Of a stretch of DNA of 45,867 bases, positions 1-8,788 are shown piece after piece. The first letter of the stretch is position 1. Every line of letters starts with the position of its first letter. A model generated the notes under the pieces. The model saw only the letters and a program-made list of their open reading frames with translations, was not told the origin of the DNA and did no database searches. The position numbers and the translations under genes are program-made. Origin of the DNA: Diaporthe sp. PMI_573 (taxonomy: Eukaryota > Ascomycota > Sordariomycetes > Diaporthales > Diaporthaceae). Location: assembly GCA_021399435.1 (NCBI GenBank), contig JAJTUP010000174.1, forward strand, positions 1 to 45,867, given 5' to 3'.

Positions 1-1842
1 TCGCGCGTGCTCTCTAAGACGCCGCTTAGCTCCGGCAGCGCGCGTTGTACGAGCAGGCTTAACGGCTCCGTAGCCCCTACCGCGTCGGACCGCACGGCGA
101 CGGCGAACTCGTCCCACTCGGGCCCGTTAAAAGGGGCGTAGGCGAAGAAGGGTAGCGACGGGTAGCGGGGCTGTAAGACAGCCAGGTCCTGTAAGAGTAC
201 TATGCGCAGGCGCCGCATCAGCTTAAGGAAGCCATCGGCGGCTAGGTCGTCGTCGTCGAGGCCGCCTTCTGCCCAGCATTGCCGGCGCGCGCGTGCCTCA
301 AAGCGGGGCTCCCACTCCTCGATCCACGGCCAGAGCTGCTTTTGTAAGACGTACGGGGGTTCGTGGGCCGCACGCGCGAGGAAGTAGTCCCCCGGGGACG
401 CCGAGAAGCCAGCGACGATACGCATGAACTGGCGCGGTAGGTGCGTAAGATAGGCCTGGCAGAGCACGCTCTGGTTCCAGCGGCCGGCCTGCGAGATCTG
501 GGCGAGCGACGTGCCGTGGGTCTCCGCGTCCTGGGCGCCTACCCTGCGCGGGAGGTGTGTCTTCTTCGACGCGATAAGGCCGGCAGCGCCGAAGATACGC
601 CAGGTCTCTTGTAGCTGCGTCGGGTACGAGAGCTCCTGCTCGCGGTCCCGTCCGACGAGGACCTTGATCCGATACCAGTCCTGACGGCGCCGGAAGGACG
701 GGGGCGGCTCGCCGGCGACGTGCCAGCGCCAGAAGAAGAGCTGTGCTAGGGCCCCCTGCGTACAGAATAAGGGGTCCTTATGCCGGAGGGCGCCCATAAA
801 CTCCTTCCTCGCCGTCTTATTTAGCTTGCCGTCTCGTAAAAGGCTGACGAGGCAGCCACAGGGGGTCGGGCCTTCCGAAGGCGGATAGTCGAGTAGGGAT
901 AGGTCTGCAAGCTCCATCTTACGGCGGTTCTCCCCTCGTAAGAGGTAGTAGTGGCCGAAGAGGAGGTCGACTCGCGTACGGAGATTTTGCGGCGTATACG
1001 CGGCCCCGCTGAGAAGGAGATCCTGGATCCGGAGCCATTCATCGGGGGAATAGCCGGCCTGGATCCCGTCGGCTCCGCGGTCTTTAAACGAGGCACGGTC
1101 GTGCTTCCCCCGCTGCCGGCCCCGTTGCTCAAGGAAGCCTCGTACGGCGGCGCCCCGGGGGTTCTCCGTATTCGAGTTGCCGTGGGCCACCTGGAGCCGC
1201 CAGAGCTCGATAACGGCCGCGATATAGGCGTCGATAGTGCCCCTCATAAGCAGGGGTCCCTCGGTAAGGTCTACTGCAGCCGGCGCAAGGGCCGTGGGTG
1301 GCACGTAGCCCTCGCGGTCGTCCGCGAGCAGCTCGGCGGCCTCGGCCAGGGGAACCTCCAGGGCTTCGGCTAGGCTTTCGGCCTCTGCCAGGGCCGCGGC
1401 CTCGAGCTGCTCCTGTTCGAGCTGTTGCCGTAGCTGTACGGCCTCGCCTTTGCCCTTACCCCTACCCCGCGCCCGTGGCTTCTTCCGCGGCGGCGCTACG
1501 CGTCGTGAGAGAATATCCTCTTTGAGCCACGCCGCCAGCTTGTCCGGCGTTACGAGCTCGCCGTCGGGCCAGCTATAGAGCGAGCCGTCTGCTGCAGCCC
1601 GGGGTGTATGGCACCAGGCCTATAGGTATTCGTCTGTTAGCCGCCTAGGGGGCCCTACTTAAAAAGGGGCGGAAGGGGGGGGAAGGGGGGCCGGCCGGGG
1701 GACGCGCCTTCCACTCCCGCTGCTTCGCCGCGTAACTCCGCGCCGTGTTCGCCGGCTGTTCGTCCTTCTTCGCCTGGAGGCCCGCCCTCCGGGCGGCACG
1801 GGCGCGCTCGTCCGCGGCCGTGTACGAGTCGTCCGCGGCCAT
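1..1842 (-). CDS. Crypton-type tyrosine recombinase (Ndc10-like), partial at window edge
   Basis: The minus strand reads almost without interruption from an ATG at 1842 to the left edge. A basic, Ala-rich N-terminus (AADERARAARRAGLQAKK) leads into SYAAKQREWK, then a one-intron junction, then AWCHTP and LYSWPDGELVTPDKLAAWLK, a long Gln/Glu/Ala-rich helix, and the catalytic core (FGHYYLLRGENRR ... GALAQLFFWRWHVAGEPPP). In the core, THLPRR supplies an HxxR box and CQAYLTHLP a candidate nucleophilic Tyr. This order is that of fungal Crypton recombinases, which share a fold with the CBF3 subunit Ndc10. The predicted intron is 1620-1707 (88 nt). It has a branch site GCTAAC and acceptor TATAG but a GC donor (GCGCGT); without it an in-frame TAG interrupts the protein. 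The C-terminus is outside the window. High GC and no internal stops argue against decay. The protein would cut and rejoin DNA to move the Crypton. Confidence 0.85.
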
Positions 1843-2000
1843 CTCGGCCGATCGGGGCCTTCTACGTGGTGTTTTTCTGGGCTGGGTAGGCTGGAGACCT
1901 TGATAAGTCGAGGGGGAGTTATCAAATGCACTTATCAGGCGTCGCGCATACGATTTCACGGGCTGCGTTTTGCGGGGGATAAGTCGTCACGTGATCTAAG
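1..2000 (-). mobile_element. Crypton DNA transposon, partial
   Basis: The recombinase gene at 1-1842 is the only recognisable cargo. Cryptons are circular-intermediate elements without long terminal inverted repeats, so the right boundary cannot be placed by eye. The sequence drops from very GC-rich to average composition near 1900-2000, which I take as the approximate edge. The left end lies outside the window. Confidence 0.55.
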
Positions 2001-2202
2001 CGAATTACGACGTAATTGCGGGCACCATCGATAAGCATGGTGTTGTACACCTCAAGCGAAATCATACTATGGTGAACAAGTTTAATCAAACTATGGCTAT
2101 GGGTTTGCGGCACAACCACGATATCGATTTTATCTTTACACGGTCTCGTGCGTTCGCACTATCGCAGTATATTATGTAAGAAAAGTGTATTCAATTTCGG
2201 TG
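1843..2202. other. Spacer between Crypton gene and pogo element
   Basis: The first 60-150 bases probably hold the Crypton promoter and terminal region. The remainder is average-composition DNA with no supported gene; the short open frames on the minus strand have no recognisable motif. The TA at 2203-2204 is the target duplication of the next element. Confidence 0.4.
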
Positions 2203-2204
2203 TA

Positions 2205-2277
2205 ACGTGGTTTACCAGGTGGTGAGCCATATCAGGTCGTGAGCCACTTTTGCTATTTCCGCCAACTTCAGCCAACC
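2205..2277 (+). repeat. Left TIR of pogo element A
   Basis: This 73-bp terminal inverted repeat starts ACGTGGTTTACCAGGTGG and pairs with 4460-4532. It has two mismatches, at the GTCGTG/GTCATG and TTCAGCC/TTTAGCC positions. Confidence 0.9.
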
Positions 2278-2474
2278 CTAGTACTATATTGGTGCAAGCA
2301 AGTCAATTAAAAATTGGCACCAATTGGTGCCAATTGGTCCGAATTGCTTATTTCTAATTGATTTTGTCAATTTTAAGTGGTTGGCGTGGTTGCAGTGCTG
2401 GTCCAAACAGGCTGACTTTTGGTGGGAAATACACACTTTGCACCAAATGGTGCCAACTTCGCCTTTAAAATCGC

Positions 2475-2489
2475 GGTCCGCCGCGGACC
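2475..2489. repeat. 15-bp palindrome GGTCCGCCGCGGACC, copy 1
   Basis: A perfect 7-bp inverted repeat around a central C, in the 3' noncoding part of pogo element A. It is one of three identical copies in the window (also 2643-2657 and 4683-4697), all with the same central base. Confidence 0.7.
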
Positions 2490-2524
2490 ACCAACACACA
2501 TATATTGGCACCAACTGGTGCCAA

Positions 2525-4210
2525 CTACGCTGGATTTGCTATAATACAGTTAGAATCCGATCCACTAGACCCTTCTTCCTCCTTTTCACACGTTCTTGCA
2601 TTGTGCCCAGTCTCGCCGCAGTTGCCACAGCGTCGTTTGCTCGGTCCGCCGCGGACCTCCTCCTCCGCGCCACCAGCCATTTGAGCAGCTGGCCGCTTCC
2701 CCTTTTCCTTTTCATCAATTATTGATTGGGATTCCTCAATACTAAGTGCCCCTCCAAGCTGTACTCGCGTTCTTTTGGCTCTCCGGCGTTTAGCGAGTGC
2801 TATATTAGCCTTCTCAAGTGTACGGATCCGATCCTCCATAATTATGATCTTGTGTGCCATTGCCTGTGAACCCTTGGATAGCTGGTGAACAGCCTCTATA
2901 ATTGGTGTAGGGGAGCTACCCTGATGGGTGGAGATCCTGCCTTTGATGTAAGCTGATTGCTTAATGGTTTGTTGTGCATTAGAGGGTGTTTGAGACTCCC
3001 ATTGCTGGGGAGAAACAGGGACGGATAGCACTGGAGTTCTGATGCGGACATCAAGCTTAGAAATAACAGAATCCGGGTCCCAAGGCACTACTCCAGCTCC
3101 CCTGAATGCAGCCTTGATGTTGTCCTCCGTAAAAGTCTTGTCGTGGGCTGCCTTGAACGCGATGAAGAACTCGCTTTTGGTGATGTGGTTAATAGAAGCC
3201 CGGACGAAGTCGTTAATTTCCTCGCCATATGCGTGCTTCAGAGGCCGAAATAACGCGACATCCAGTGGCTGGACCAAATGAGAAGAGTGCGGAGGCATAC
3301 TGATAGGGATAATCTTGTTCTCCTTGCAGTAGTGGTTGAATTCGGCGGACATATGGCTCTCGTGGCCATCAAGTATCAACATCCGGTAATCCGCCTCTCT
3401 CTTGGGTTTCGTATGCTTATTGAAGTGCTGAATCCACTCAAGGCCAGTCTTATTATCGGTCCATCCATTCAGAGTAGGTGTAATCACCCAGGAGGGGGGG
3501 AAACCTGACTCTGTGGTCCAGCTTGCAAGGTGGTAGGCGCCCTGAACGATGACAAACGGCGGGATACTCCAGCCGCTTGCATTGATACATTCAATAGCTG
3601 TTGCCCATTCCCGGTTGCCAGGCTGAATAGATTTAGGCTTTCCAACCTTGTCGGAGCGTGTAATAACCATCGACGCGGTGATTATGCCCATCATAAAGCC
3701 GGTCTCGTCGCAGTTGTAGAGGTTCTCGTCAATGATCCGGTACTTGGCCATCATATTGCGGAGGAGCCTAAACCAGTTCCCAATAATCTCTGGATCTTCG
3801 CAGAGAGCCCTCTGATAATCGTAGGGACGATCAAACCTGGTTTTCAGGCTGGGTTGCATGTCCACAAAGCGTCGAGCCCAGTGCTTACCCACTGGCTTGC
3901 CATCTCGCGACGCCAGTAAGAGGTTCGCCATATCTTCCAACCCAGAGAGTCGTAGGGGAAATCCTCGTACATCTTGATCAATAACATATTGGACAAGCGT
4001 TCGCTCTTCAATTGCATCAAGTTTATGTTTGTCGACGCGTGATTCTTGACGTGTTGGTTGATTGTTCATTCTGCGTTGGAGTGTTGCGCGAGAGACGTTG
4101 AAGATCTTTGCAGCTTCGCGTATACTCATAGGTTTCTTATCGTTCTTTTTAGATTTCTGGATAGCCTGAATGGCTAGGAGTATTTTGCCCTCTTGGGATG
4201 TAGGATACAT
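2525..4210 (-). CDS. Pogo/Fot-type DDD transposase with C-terminal zinc knuckle
   Basis: A 561-aa protein from an ATG inside element A. Residues about 8-50 form a Psq-type helix-turn-helix (SIREAAKIFNVSRATLQRRM). Residues about 65-125 match the CENP-B/Tc5-type DNA-binding domain, ending GKHWARRFVDMQP. The DDE_1 catalytic domain has D168 (YNCDET), D281 (LILDGHESH) and D317 (QPLDVALF); the last pair is separated by 35 residues as in pogo transposases. A coiled-coil-like stretch follows, then a CCHC knuckle (CGNCGETGHNARTC) near residues 531-544, and an acidic tail. Length and motifs are complete, so it may be active. It would bind the TIRs and excise the element with insertion at TA. Confidence 0.93.
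   Translation of the reverse strand: MYPTSQEGKILLAIQAIQKSKKNDKKPMSIREAAKIFNVSRATLQRRMNNQPTRQESRVDKHKLDAIEERTLVQYVIDQDVRGFPLRLSGLEDMANLLLASRDGKPVGKHWARRFVDMQPSLKTRFDRPYDYQRALCEDPEIIGNWFRLLRNMMAKYRIIDENLYNCDETGFMMGIITASMVITRSDKVGKPKSIQPGNREWATAIECINASGWSIPPFVIVQGAYHLASWTTESGFPPSWVITPTLNGWTDNKTGLEWIQHFNKHTKPKREADYRMLILDGHESHMSAEFNHYCKENKIIPISMPPHSSHLVQPLDVALFRPLKHAYGEEINDFVRASINHITKSEFFIAFKAAHDKTFTEDNIKAAFRGAGVVPWDPDSVISKLDVRIRTPVLSVPVSPQQWESQTPSNAQQTIKQSAYIKGRISTHQGSSPTPIIEAVHQLSKGSQAMAHKIIIMEDRIRTLEKANIALAKRRRAKRTRVQLGGALSIEESQSIIDEKEKGKRPAAQMAGGAEEEVRGGPSKRRCGNCGETGHNARTCEKEEEGSSGSDSNCIIANPA
2643..2657. repeat. 15-bp palindrome GGTCCGCCGCGGACC, copy 2 (inside transposase CDS)
   Basis: Identical to copies 1 and 3. 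Here it encodes part of EVRGGPS just before the zinc knuckle of the transposase, adding exactly five codons without shifting frame. Confidence 0.7.
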
Positions 4211-4459
4211 GTTTTTGTTGTTGATTTCTGACGCGTTGAATATTTAAATAGGGTGGTTAGTGCGAGACTGACGCGAAAATCAGAGACGCGACTGGCACCA
4301 AGAAAAGGTAGTCCCACCAAAACCTTATGATTGCCAGCCCCCCTGCACGCACCCTAACTCCTTTAAATTAATAAAATTAATCAAAAATAAGTAATCAAGC
4401 ATAGTCGGCACCAATTGGTGCTAACTTTTATTAATTATTTATCCCTAGGGGGGGGCTAT

Positions 4460-4532
4460 GGTTGGCTAAAGTTGGCGGAAATAGCAAAAGTGGCTCATGA
4501 CCTGATATGGCTCACCACCTGGTAAACCACGT
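4460..4532 (-). repeat. Right TIR of pogo element A
   Basis: Reverse complement of the left end at 2205-2277. It abuts the TA duplication at 4533-4534. The transposase start codon lies 249 bp inward. Confidence 0.9.
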
Positions 4533-4534
4533 TA

Positions 4535-6722
4535 TGTACAGTACATTCACAGTAACTACAATATACGAAGTATTATAAATAAAAAGCATACAAGATTCGA
4601 AAGTACAGTACAATACCTCCTTGATCTAATTAATTGGAATCTAGGCTCCCCAACCCTCCGGGTTGGGCATCCCCCATAGCCTGGTCCGCCGCGGACCGAG
4701 CGTAGGGAGCCAGGACTGTGACAGCTAGCCTCTACTTACTATACTTTTAGTTGAGAATAACATCGAGAAGAGCACAAGGCACGTAATATAGTCGTCAAGA
4801 CTGTGGTTAGATTGTGAGGCCCTGTCCTCGTATCGTATGACCGGGCAAGCTGGGCAAGCTGAAAGATCTCGTGTGTGTTGTGTAGGTGACGATCACAGGC
4901 TGGACCAAAACGGCATGGCGAGGTCTCTCAAGGTCGCTTTCGTGAACCTTGTGTCCTGCTAATCATAGCCCCTAACCGACGGATGTCACCACCATCAGCG
5001 TACCTCAGGTACATGTAAACTTTGTAATCGCAGTCGTAAGCCTGTGTAACGTCGTATGAACGAGAGACTGTGGCGAGAGCCGTCCGTGCAAGGCCTTTTC
5101 CGAAGATGAAAGGGGCGCAGAGACACAGGTGATGGCCCACGAGATGACGCCGACTGGCACTAGTTGCAGTGTGCAAGGTCTTGTGAGTGAAGTGAGTGTG
5201 ATTTCGGGCTTCGGACAGTATCGCACAGATTATGGTGGTAGGCTAGCAACATCGAAGTGGAGGGAGCGATGGGGATGTTGTCGAGAGGAACGATTCGGTT
5301 TTGTTCCTGCGGTAAGGAATGTTGTATTCTACGATATCAAGAATGGGGCGAAACGTCGCCAACGAATACAACACTAGATGTCAAATTATCCAACATTCCT
5401 TCCCCGTGGGTACCCCGTGGGTGGGCCTGGAACTTCACCGTTTGCCTCATGTCGTCAGTACCTGACGACCCCCAGCATGAGGCCAGCATATTGCTGCTGT
5501 TACTCTGGCAAGGGCCAGAACAACGGGAGAGGCACAAAGCGTCCGCGGATCGACTTGCTAAAACCAGCCAGGCGCGAGTGGAGCCGATATGACCCTCGGT
5601 CGCCGTTTGAAGCTCGAGGCCATCGCTTAAGGTCGAGGCGTGGTGGTGATAGTAATGTGCTGGTAGGACAATCTCACAGTCCTCAGTGACAAGTGATGTC
5701 GATCAGGGCCCGTGGTGGGGCGCCAAGAGAGGCATTGACTAGTATATGAGTTACTCCCGTGCTACCCTCGTCCCTCGGCCAGTGAGAGGTGGGAAGTGCC
5801 ACAAGGTCGAGGACATATGTGACGGTACCTATTCAGCCATGGGGGCAGCCAGGCCGAACACACCGTGTGGGATGCCACCGAGGAAGGGAGTATCTCCCGG
5901 GACTTGAGGGATCCGGCGAGTGTCCTGTCGGTCTAGCGGTCTTGGCGGCAGAGGCAAGGATGCGGGCCGTAGCCTCGCTCGCTGGCAGGGCCCGCCCGGT
6001 GGTCGTGCGCGTCTTTGTCCGGGACGGCTGGTTGGTGAACACTCCGGGTCCCTCTTTGTAGCACAGTCTCGCAATATATGAACCGTCACATTTAACGGTC
6101 TCTCCGTGCGCAACCTAACGCTGCGAGCTGCTCGGTAAGAGGCGAAATTTAGAATTAGCTTCCCTCGATAGCGAGCTTTTACCGACGAACTAGAAAATTC
6201 TGCAGATTGACACTGCAGCGATTGGGCGATCGCCTGGGGGAATATGATGGGCCCAAATGTTATTGTCCTGTGTATCAGACGATGGGTGATCGCCAACACT
6301 GTTCATTGATAGGATGCCAACACTCTCGTTGATAAGACGATCGGTGATCAGGAGTGTGACTCAAGTGAGTGAGATTCAGGGTTGTTTATCAGACTGCAGC
6401 CGTCTGCCCCTGTGTAGATGAAGACCTTACTGTAGCAGACATCTCGCCCAGCCGATCTGAGCGTGATATCTCAATAGGGCCGGACGAAGTTGGAGTATAC
6501 TTTGCGATCTTGGCAGGCAACCTTCCACGTGCATCTTCACCCCCGGACCCCAGTCTCTTCACTTCTTTACCCCAAGGCTGACACCGACTCGAATCCTGAA
6601 ATGGTACCATCTCCGCCTCCGGCTTTTCCATCCCGGAGCAGGTACCCAATCAACGACTACGGATTTTACGGGGGCCGTGTCTTGTGATTGCAATTCCTTT
6701 ATATGTGACTCGGGCTTCCTGT
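4535..6722. other. 2.2-kb stretch without a supportable gene
   Basis: No open frame here shows a recognisable motif, a credible intron structure or a family match. Apart from the hairpin block at 4644-4711, I see only short direct repeats at about 6270-6350 (GACGAT(G/C)GGTGATC and CCAACACT spaced by tens of bases). It may be old transposon debris or the 3' flank of the minus-strand gene that ends at 6723. Confidence 0.45.
4683..4697. repeat. 15-bp palindrome GGTCCGCCGCGGACC, copy 3
   Basis: Lies outside element A in a structured block. The outer arms GGCTCCC (4644-4650) and GGGAGCC (4705-4711) are complementary. A second hairpin CCAACCCTCCGGGTTGG sits beside it at 4650-4666. Confidence 0.65.
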
Positions 6723-8438
6723 TCAAGCTCTTAATTGCTTCATCGACCTCTTTAGATGGCCTGCCCCATCTTGCTTAGACTTTGAAATCCCTTGAGGCTT
6801 CGCGCCCTTTGCTACTGTTGGCTTCTTCGACAGCCTGCCGCTGCGAGGGCCTGAGCTGCTCGTCTTACATATATTCGAGGGCTGTCGCAAGGAGGCTTTA
6901 TAGACTGGCCGTGTTTCACCTCGTTCTGGCAGCATCCCAAACTCAGGCACCTGCCCTGCGAGCCTTCGGCTTGCCCGCTCCTTCTCGTATGTCTTGCGTT
7001 GCCTTCTGCGGCGTTGGGGTGCTGTTCGTGTGTTGTCGCTAAGCTCCTCGAGCGCGTTAGGTTTGGACGGACCGCGCCCTTGATCAGGTGGCAGGGCTTC
7101 TGCACTTGTCGGCGCAGACTGCCGGGATCGAGTGCCTCTACGACTATCGCTTTGTCTCTGTGGCGCATTCTTTGTGATTCGACCGCTGCGAGTTTTGCGA
7201 GAAGTGCCCTTTGCTGGTCGAGCTGGTGATGCTCGCGGTTGCGATACCACTTCACTCTCAGCACCTTCATCCGTGCTGGAAGGCCGTACGTTGGGCAATC
7301 CAAACTTTCGAACAAGTTCAGCCTGTCTCTCCTTGCTGAGTCCCATAGCATCCCAGGCGTGGAGTCTTGCTTCCATTTCTTCTTGTGTAACTGGCCCGAA
7401 ACCGGGTATCGGAGTCGGAGGATACCTCTTCCGTCGTTCTTCAGCTTCTCTCCAACGTGCACTGGCTGCTCGATCCTCGGCGTCGATCTGCTCTTGTGTC
7501 CAACCTTCCGCTCGAAGGTTAAAGTGCCTCATTCGACGGTCGTACTCCCCCGACTTAATCAAAGTGCCTGGTAAATATCGAACCTTCCGTATTTCCTCCA
7601 GCTCTTCCTCACGTCGTTTGTCGCCGCCCTCATCTTCACGTTTCCTCCTAGCCCCATCAATAAGGCCTTCTTTGAGGAAGATCTTCTCGAACTGATATCG
7701 CTCCTCATCCCAACAGAAACGTCTTCGGTTGTATTCCAGCCGTTCCCATGTATCGTCGGGGGGAGGCGTCTCTTCACGAGATTCGGGGGTTGGAGGGTAC
7801 GTGTTGTACCCGCTGAGGTCGCTGTCGCTGTCGTTTGGCGGCGGAGATGCGGGATTGTTGCCTTGCTCGACCGATGGCAGATCCTTCGACAGTCGAGCCC
7901 ACAATCGTTTCCAGCCTTCATCATCGAAGTTATTTCCAAAAAATCGAGTGTATGGTCTGAAGGGCCGCCCTTCAATCTTATGTTCCATCACCCTTAGAGC
8001 TCTCTGGCGTTCCCGGTAAACCGGATCATTTTCGCGATAAATATTCCTTTCCTGGAGCATAGTCTTTCGCTGTTCATACCACTCCTCGCCAAAATGCTTT
8101 CGGCCCCAAGCTGCATATGTCTCTGGATCGTAAGGTTCTGGCTCGGGCGTCCATGGCATTCGTCCGTCGGGATCGTACGTATCAGGATCGTATGTTCGCG
8201 GTACTAGCATCTCTACTCCCGATACTAATGAGCGTGTTTGTGGTCCTGGCGTCTCCAATCCTTGTCTTTGGGGATCCTCGGTCTTGTCGGGCTCGTGGCC
8301 GGCAGTGTTGGACTCGCGATCGTCGTTGGGGTTCTTGCTGTTGGATAGCGGAGGCATACAGTCGGAGGCAGCCTCGATTGATGGATGAAGTGTCGAGGCG
8401 GCGTCGCGTCGCCGCCGTGCGCGCGTGCTTGGAGCCAT
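6723..8438 (-). CDS. Hypothetical basic low-complexity protein, 571 aa
   Basis: A single long frame starting at ATG 8438 (MAPSTRARRRRDAAS). The frame stays open a little further upstream, but with no ATG. I recognise no catalytic domain. Visible features are an Arg-rich start and an acidic/Pro-rich middle with TYDPDTYDPD and SGYNTYPPTPESREETPPP. These are followed by charged helices (WGRKHFGEEWYEQRKTM, EEELEEIRK, RWREAEERRKRYPPTP) and a strongly basic Ser/Arg/Lys-rich last 170 residues with several nuclear-localisation-like clusters (QRRRRQRKTYEKERASRR). A nuclear or chromatin-associated role is inference only. It is divergently transcribed from the FHA-kinase with about 350 bp between the starts, so the two may share a promoter. 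No intron is needed. Coding appears intact. Confidence 0.65.
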   Translation of the reverse strand: MAPSTRARRRRDAASTLHPSIEAASDCMPPLSNSKNPNDDRESNTAGHEPDKTEDPQRQGLETPGPQTRSLVSGVEMLVPRTYDPDTYDPDGRMPWTPEPEPYDPETYAAWGRKHFGEEWYEQRKTMLQERNIYRENDPVYRERQRALRVMEHKIEGRPFRPYTRFFGNNFDDEGWKRLWARLSKDLPSVEQGNNPASPPPNDSDSDLSGYNTYPPTPESREETPPPDDTWERLEYNRRRFCWDEERYQFEKIFLKEGLIDGARRKREDEGGDKRREEELEEIRKVRYLPGTLIKSGEYDRRMRHFNLRAEGWTQEQIDAEDRAASARWREAEERRKRYPPTPIPGFGPVTQEEMEARLHAWDAMGLSKERQAELVRKFGLPNVRPSSTDEGAESEVVSQPRASPARPAKGTSRKTRSGRITKNAPQRQSDSRRGTRSRQSAPTSAEALPPDQGRGPSKPNALEELSDNTRTAPQRRRRQRKTYEKERASRRLAGQVPEFGMLPERGETRPVYKASLRQPSNICKTSSSGPRSGRLSKKPTVAKGAKPQGISKSKQDGAGHLKRSMKQLRA

Positions 8439-8788
8439 CAAGATAAAGATGAACAAGGAATCGAGTAGCGGAGATGTGTATTATGGTGGGTTGTCGACGG
8501 CGAGTTGGGATGTTTTGAAAGTTGACTGGTGAAGGACGGAAATCAATGTGTTTGTGTGATCTTTGAGCAGGGGATGCTTTCAGAGTTCTACAGCGCAAGT
8601 TTGTTCCCTGCTGTGTACCGATAGCGTGACGGTTGCCTAATTTCCCCGCGCATTCGTCGCCAAGCGCTAAGCCTCGCCCAATCAGATGTCCCCCGCCTTC
8701 TCCTTCACCCACTTGCCACAAGAAACATTAACCATCTTCCCAGTCCGCTTGATCGAACCTCTTTCCCTCGCCAACATGCCTTCCAAAG
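8439..8788. promoter_or_regulatory. Divergent promoter region
   Basis: A 350-bp gap between two divergent start codons. The stretch before the kinase is pyrimidine-rich (TTCTCCTTCACCCACTTGCC), typical of fungal promoters. An ATG at 8776, 13 nt upstream of the kinase ATG and out of frame, sits in good context (CCAACATGCC). It would open a 29-codon reading frame overlapping the kinase start, which may reduce kinase translation. Confidence 0.45.

Larger units (their letters stand above)
2205..4532 (-). mobile_element. Complete pogo/Fot-type (Tc1-mariner superfamily) element A
   Basis: The 2328-bp element is bounded by TA dinucleotides (2203-2204 and 4533-4534), the target duplication of this superfamily. 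Both ends begin ACGTGGTTTACC and match as inverted repeats for 73 bp with two mismatches. Subterminal copies of a TTGGCACCAATTGGTGCCAA-like palindrome lie at both ends. It carries a single uninterrupted transposase gene on the minus strand. All these parts look functional. A shortened relative lies at 31729-32255. Confidence 0.9.

Noticed and set aside
821..1373. Open frames of 100-140 codons on both strands over the Crypton gene
   Set aside because: They are shadows of the GC-rich recombinase frame; only the minus-strand recombinase frame has family motifs.
5257..6299. Several 80-150 codon frames between pogo A and the basic-protein gene
   Set aside because: Low-complexity or random-looking translations, overlapping on both strands, with no motif or consistent splice structure.
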